NCBI GenBank assembly: GCA_033765345.1
Contig: JANRIC010000192.1
Span: forward strand, 1 to 54,409
Source: JANRIC01 sp033765345
GTDB lineage: Bacteria; Bacteroidota; Bacteroidia; Cytophagales; Microscillaceae
Direction: 5' to 3'
DNA: 54,409 nt
This document shows positions 53,289-54,409 of this stretch, one piece after another. The notes under the pieces are model-generated. The model saw only the letters and a list, made by a program, of their open reading frames with translations. It ran no database searches and was not told the origin of the DNA. Both the position numbers and the translations under genes were made by a program. Every line of letters begins with the position of its first letter. The stretch's first letter is position 1.

Positions 53289-54266
53289 ATGCTTTTAGAT
53301 TTTGAAAAGCCGATCGCAGATTTAGAGGAAAAATTAGCCATTATGAAGGATTTTGCAGCTCAGAATAATGCAAATTCCAATATTGACAGCATCATTGCCG
53401 AGCTTGAAGCTGATATTCTTAAACTTAAAAGGAGTACTTACCAAAATCTTACCCGTTGGCAAAGAGTACAGCTGTCGCGCCACGCCGACCGCCCTTATAC
53501 CCTGGATTATATCAAAGCTCTTTGTGAAGAATTTATTGAGCTTTTTGGAGATCGTACCGTTGCAGACGATAAGGCTATGATCGGTGGTTTTGGGTCTATT
53601 GCCGGGCAGACCGTCATGATTATCGGGCAACAAAAAGGGCGAAATACCAAACAAAGACAAATGCGTAACTTTGGTATGGCTAATCCCGAAGGCTATCGCA
53701 AAGCTTTGAGATTGATGAAATTGGCAGAAAAGTTTAACAAACCCATTGTAACGCTGATCGATACTCCTGGAGCTTTTCCAGGAATTATTGCCGAAGAGAG
53801 AGGCCAAGCCGAAGCCATCGCCCGCAATATACAATCTATGTTTATGCTCAAAGTACCCGTCATCTGTATTATCATTGGTGAGGGTGCCTCCGGCGGGGCC
53901 TTAGGAATTGCCATCGGCGACAGGGTTTTTATGCTAGAGAATACTTGGTATTCCGTTATTTCTCCCGAGTCTTGCTCCTCGATCCTTTGGCGTAGCTGGG
54001 ATTACAAAGAACAGGCAGCGCAGGCACTCAAACTGACTTCAACGGATATGCTTGGTTTTGGCTTGATCGATGGAATCATTGCAGAGCCTTTAGGCGGAGC
54101 GCATACTGACCCAACCACCATCTTTGAAACAGTGAAAATCACCATTTTATCTGCCCTGGAAGAACTTCAAAAAATAAACCCGGATGAGCGAATTCAACTT
54201 CGGATTGAAAAATTCTCCAATATGGGGGTTTATGAAGATTTCAAAGAAGTAGATCTTAAAGTATAG
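53289..54266 (+). CDS. accA: acetyl-CoA carboxylase carboxyltransferase subunit alpha
   Basis: A 325-residue AccA of typical length. With AccD it transfers the carboxyl group from carboxybiotin to acetyl-CoA to make malonyl-CoA for fatty acids. Diagnostic blocks are FEKPIADLEEKLA, LTRWQRVQLSRHADRPYTLDYI, FGDRTVADDKAMIGG, QKGRNTKQRQMRNFGM, PEGYRKALRLMKLAEKF, LIDTPGAFPGIIAEERGQAEAIARN, IGEGASGGALGIAIGDRV and LENTWYSVISPESCSSILW. accD is not adjacent. The start is ATG 53289. Confidence 0.97.
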   Translation: MLLDFEKPIADLEEKLAIMKDFAAQNNANSNIDSIIAELEADILKLKRSTYQNLTRWQRVQLSRHADRPYTLDYIKALCEEFIELFGDRTVADDKAMIGGFGSIAGQTVMIIGQQKGRNTKQRQMRNFGMANPEGYRKALRLMKLAEKFNKPIVTLIDTPGAFPGIIAEERGQAEAIARNIQSMFMLKVPVICIIIGEGASGGALGIAIGDRVFMLENTWYSVISPESCSSILWRSWDYKEQAAQALKLTSTDMLGFGLIDGIIAEPLGGAHTDPTTIFETVKITILSALEELQKINPDERIQLRIEKFSNMGVYEDFKEVDLKV

Positions 54267-54357
54267 GCCACCCTACCCGATAAAAAATAAAAGAGTAAAA
54301 AGTCTTCCAAAAAAATAGTAATTTTAAGGTTTCCAATCTTCAAAAATATACTATTAG

Positions 54358-54409
54358 ATGAAAGACTTTATGACTGCCAAGTTAGTGAAAATTCTAGGTA
54401 ATTTATGCC
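54358..54409 (+). CDS. start of a further gene (partial)
   Basis: An ATG at 54358 opens a frame (MKDFMTAKLVKILGNL...) that runs off the window. Only 17 codons are visible, and a second ATG lies at 54370. No product can be named; it is listed for completeness. Confidence 0.3.
   Translation, partial: MKDFMTAKLVKILGNLC

Overview
The window comes from a bacterium of the phylum Bacteroidota, probably Cytophagales-like. Four large secreted proteins end in type IX secretion (Por) sorting domains. There is a TonB-dependent receptor, many Bacteroidota-type lipoproteins and TPR signalling proteins, and several genes are preceded by the TAnnTTTG promoter element of this phylum. Base composition is AT-rich, intergenic regions are very AT-rich, and Shine-Dalgarno sequences are weak or absent. 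No rRNA, tRNA, transposase, prophage or CRISPR array was recognised.

Layout. 1-400: two 9-bp tandem arrays, one with regularly spaced GGG tracts. 0.4-8.5 kb: a giant LRR-like T9SS cargo on the minus strand, divergent from a KdnA-like sugar aminotransferase that is followed by a TAXI-type binding protein, an SMP-30-like lactonase lipoprotein and a small lipoprotein. 8.6-15.1 kb: gyrA, interrupted exactly at its catalytic tyrosine by an intein, then two paralogous TPR proteins. 15.1-20.9 kb (minus): an aspartoacylase-like deacylase and a GCS2-CBS ligase, a TPR-membrane-HTH regulator, and a SIMPL-domain protein. 21.0-24.1 kb: a small secreted protein, then a tight three-gene cassette (HEPN-like RNase candidate, an unnamed protein with a Cys-rich tail, AbiEii-type nucleotidyltransferase), then an RRM protein. 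24.3-28.1 kb: a T9SS cargo with a propeller apparently inserted in a HYR domain, convergent with an L-type lectin cargo.

28.6-37.9 kb: DUF697-SHOCT protein, peroxiredoxin-like lipid-anchored or secreted protein, GT39 glycosyltransferase, a secreted WD40-caspase protein, Aat, and a response regulator fused to a thioredoxin-reductase-like oxidoreductase. 37.9-43.4 kb (minus): rhomboid protease, DUF2927-like protein, an unusual winged-helix/membrane protein and a secreted lysyl-endopeptidase-like protease. 43.8-54.4 kb: a secreted protein of unknown function, a TonB-dependent receptor in an operon with a TPR-SpoIIE phosphatase-SiaB kinase fusion, a DUF2339 multi-pass protein, accA, and the start of a further gene.

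The best candidates for undescribed biology are the HEPN/unknown/AbiEii cassette (21.5-23.6 kb), the gyrA intein with a damaged endonuclease motif, the phosphatase-kinase fusion linked to a TonB receptor, and the recurring ~110-residue 'VGSV...PYxLFGD' module shared by two T9SS cargo proteins. Everything rests on reading the sequence and on recalled family features; no database search was run.
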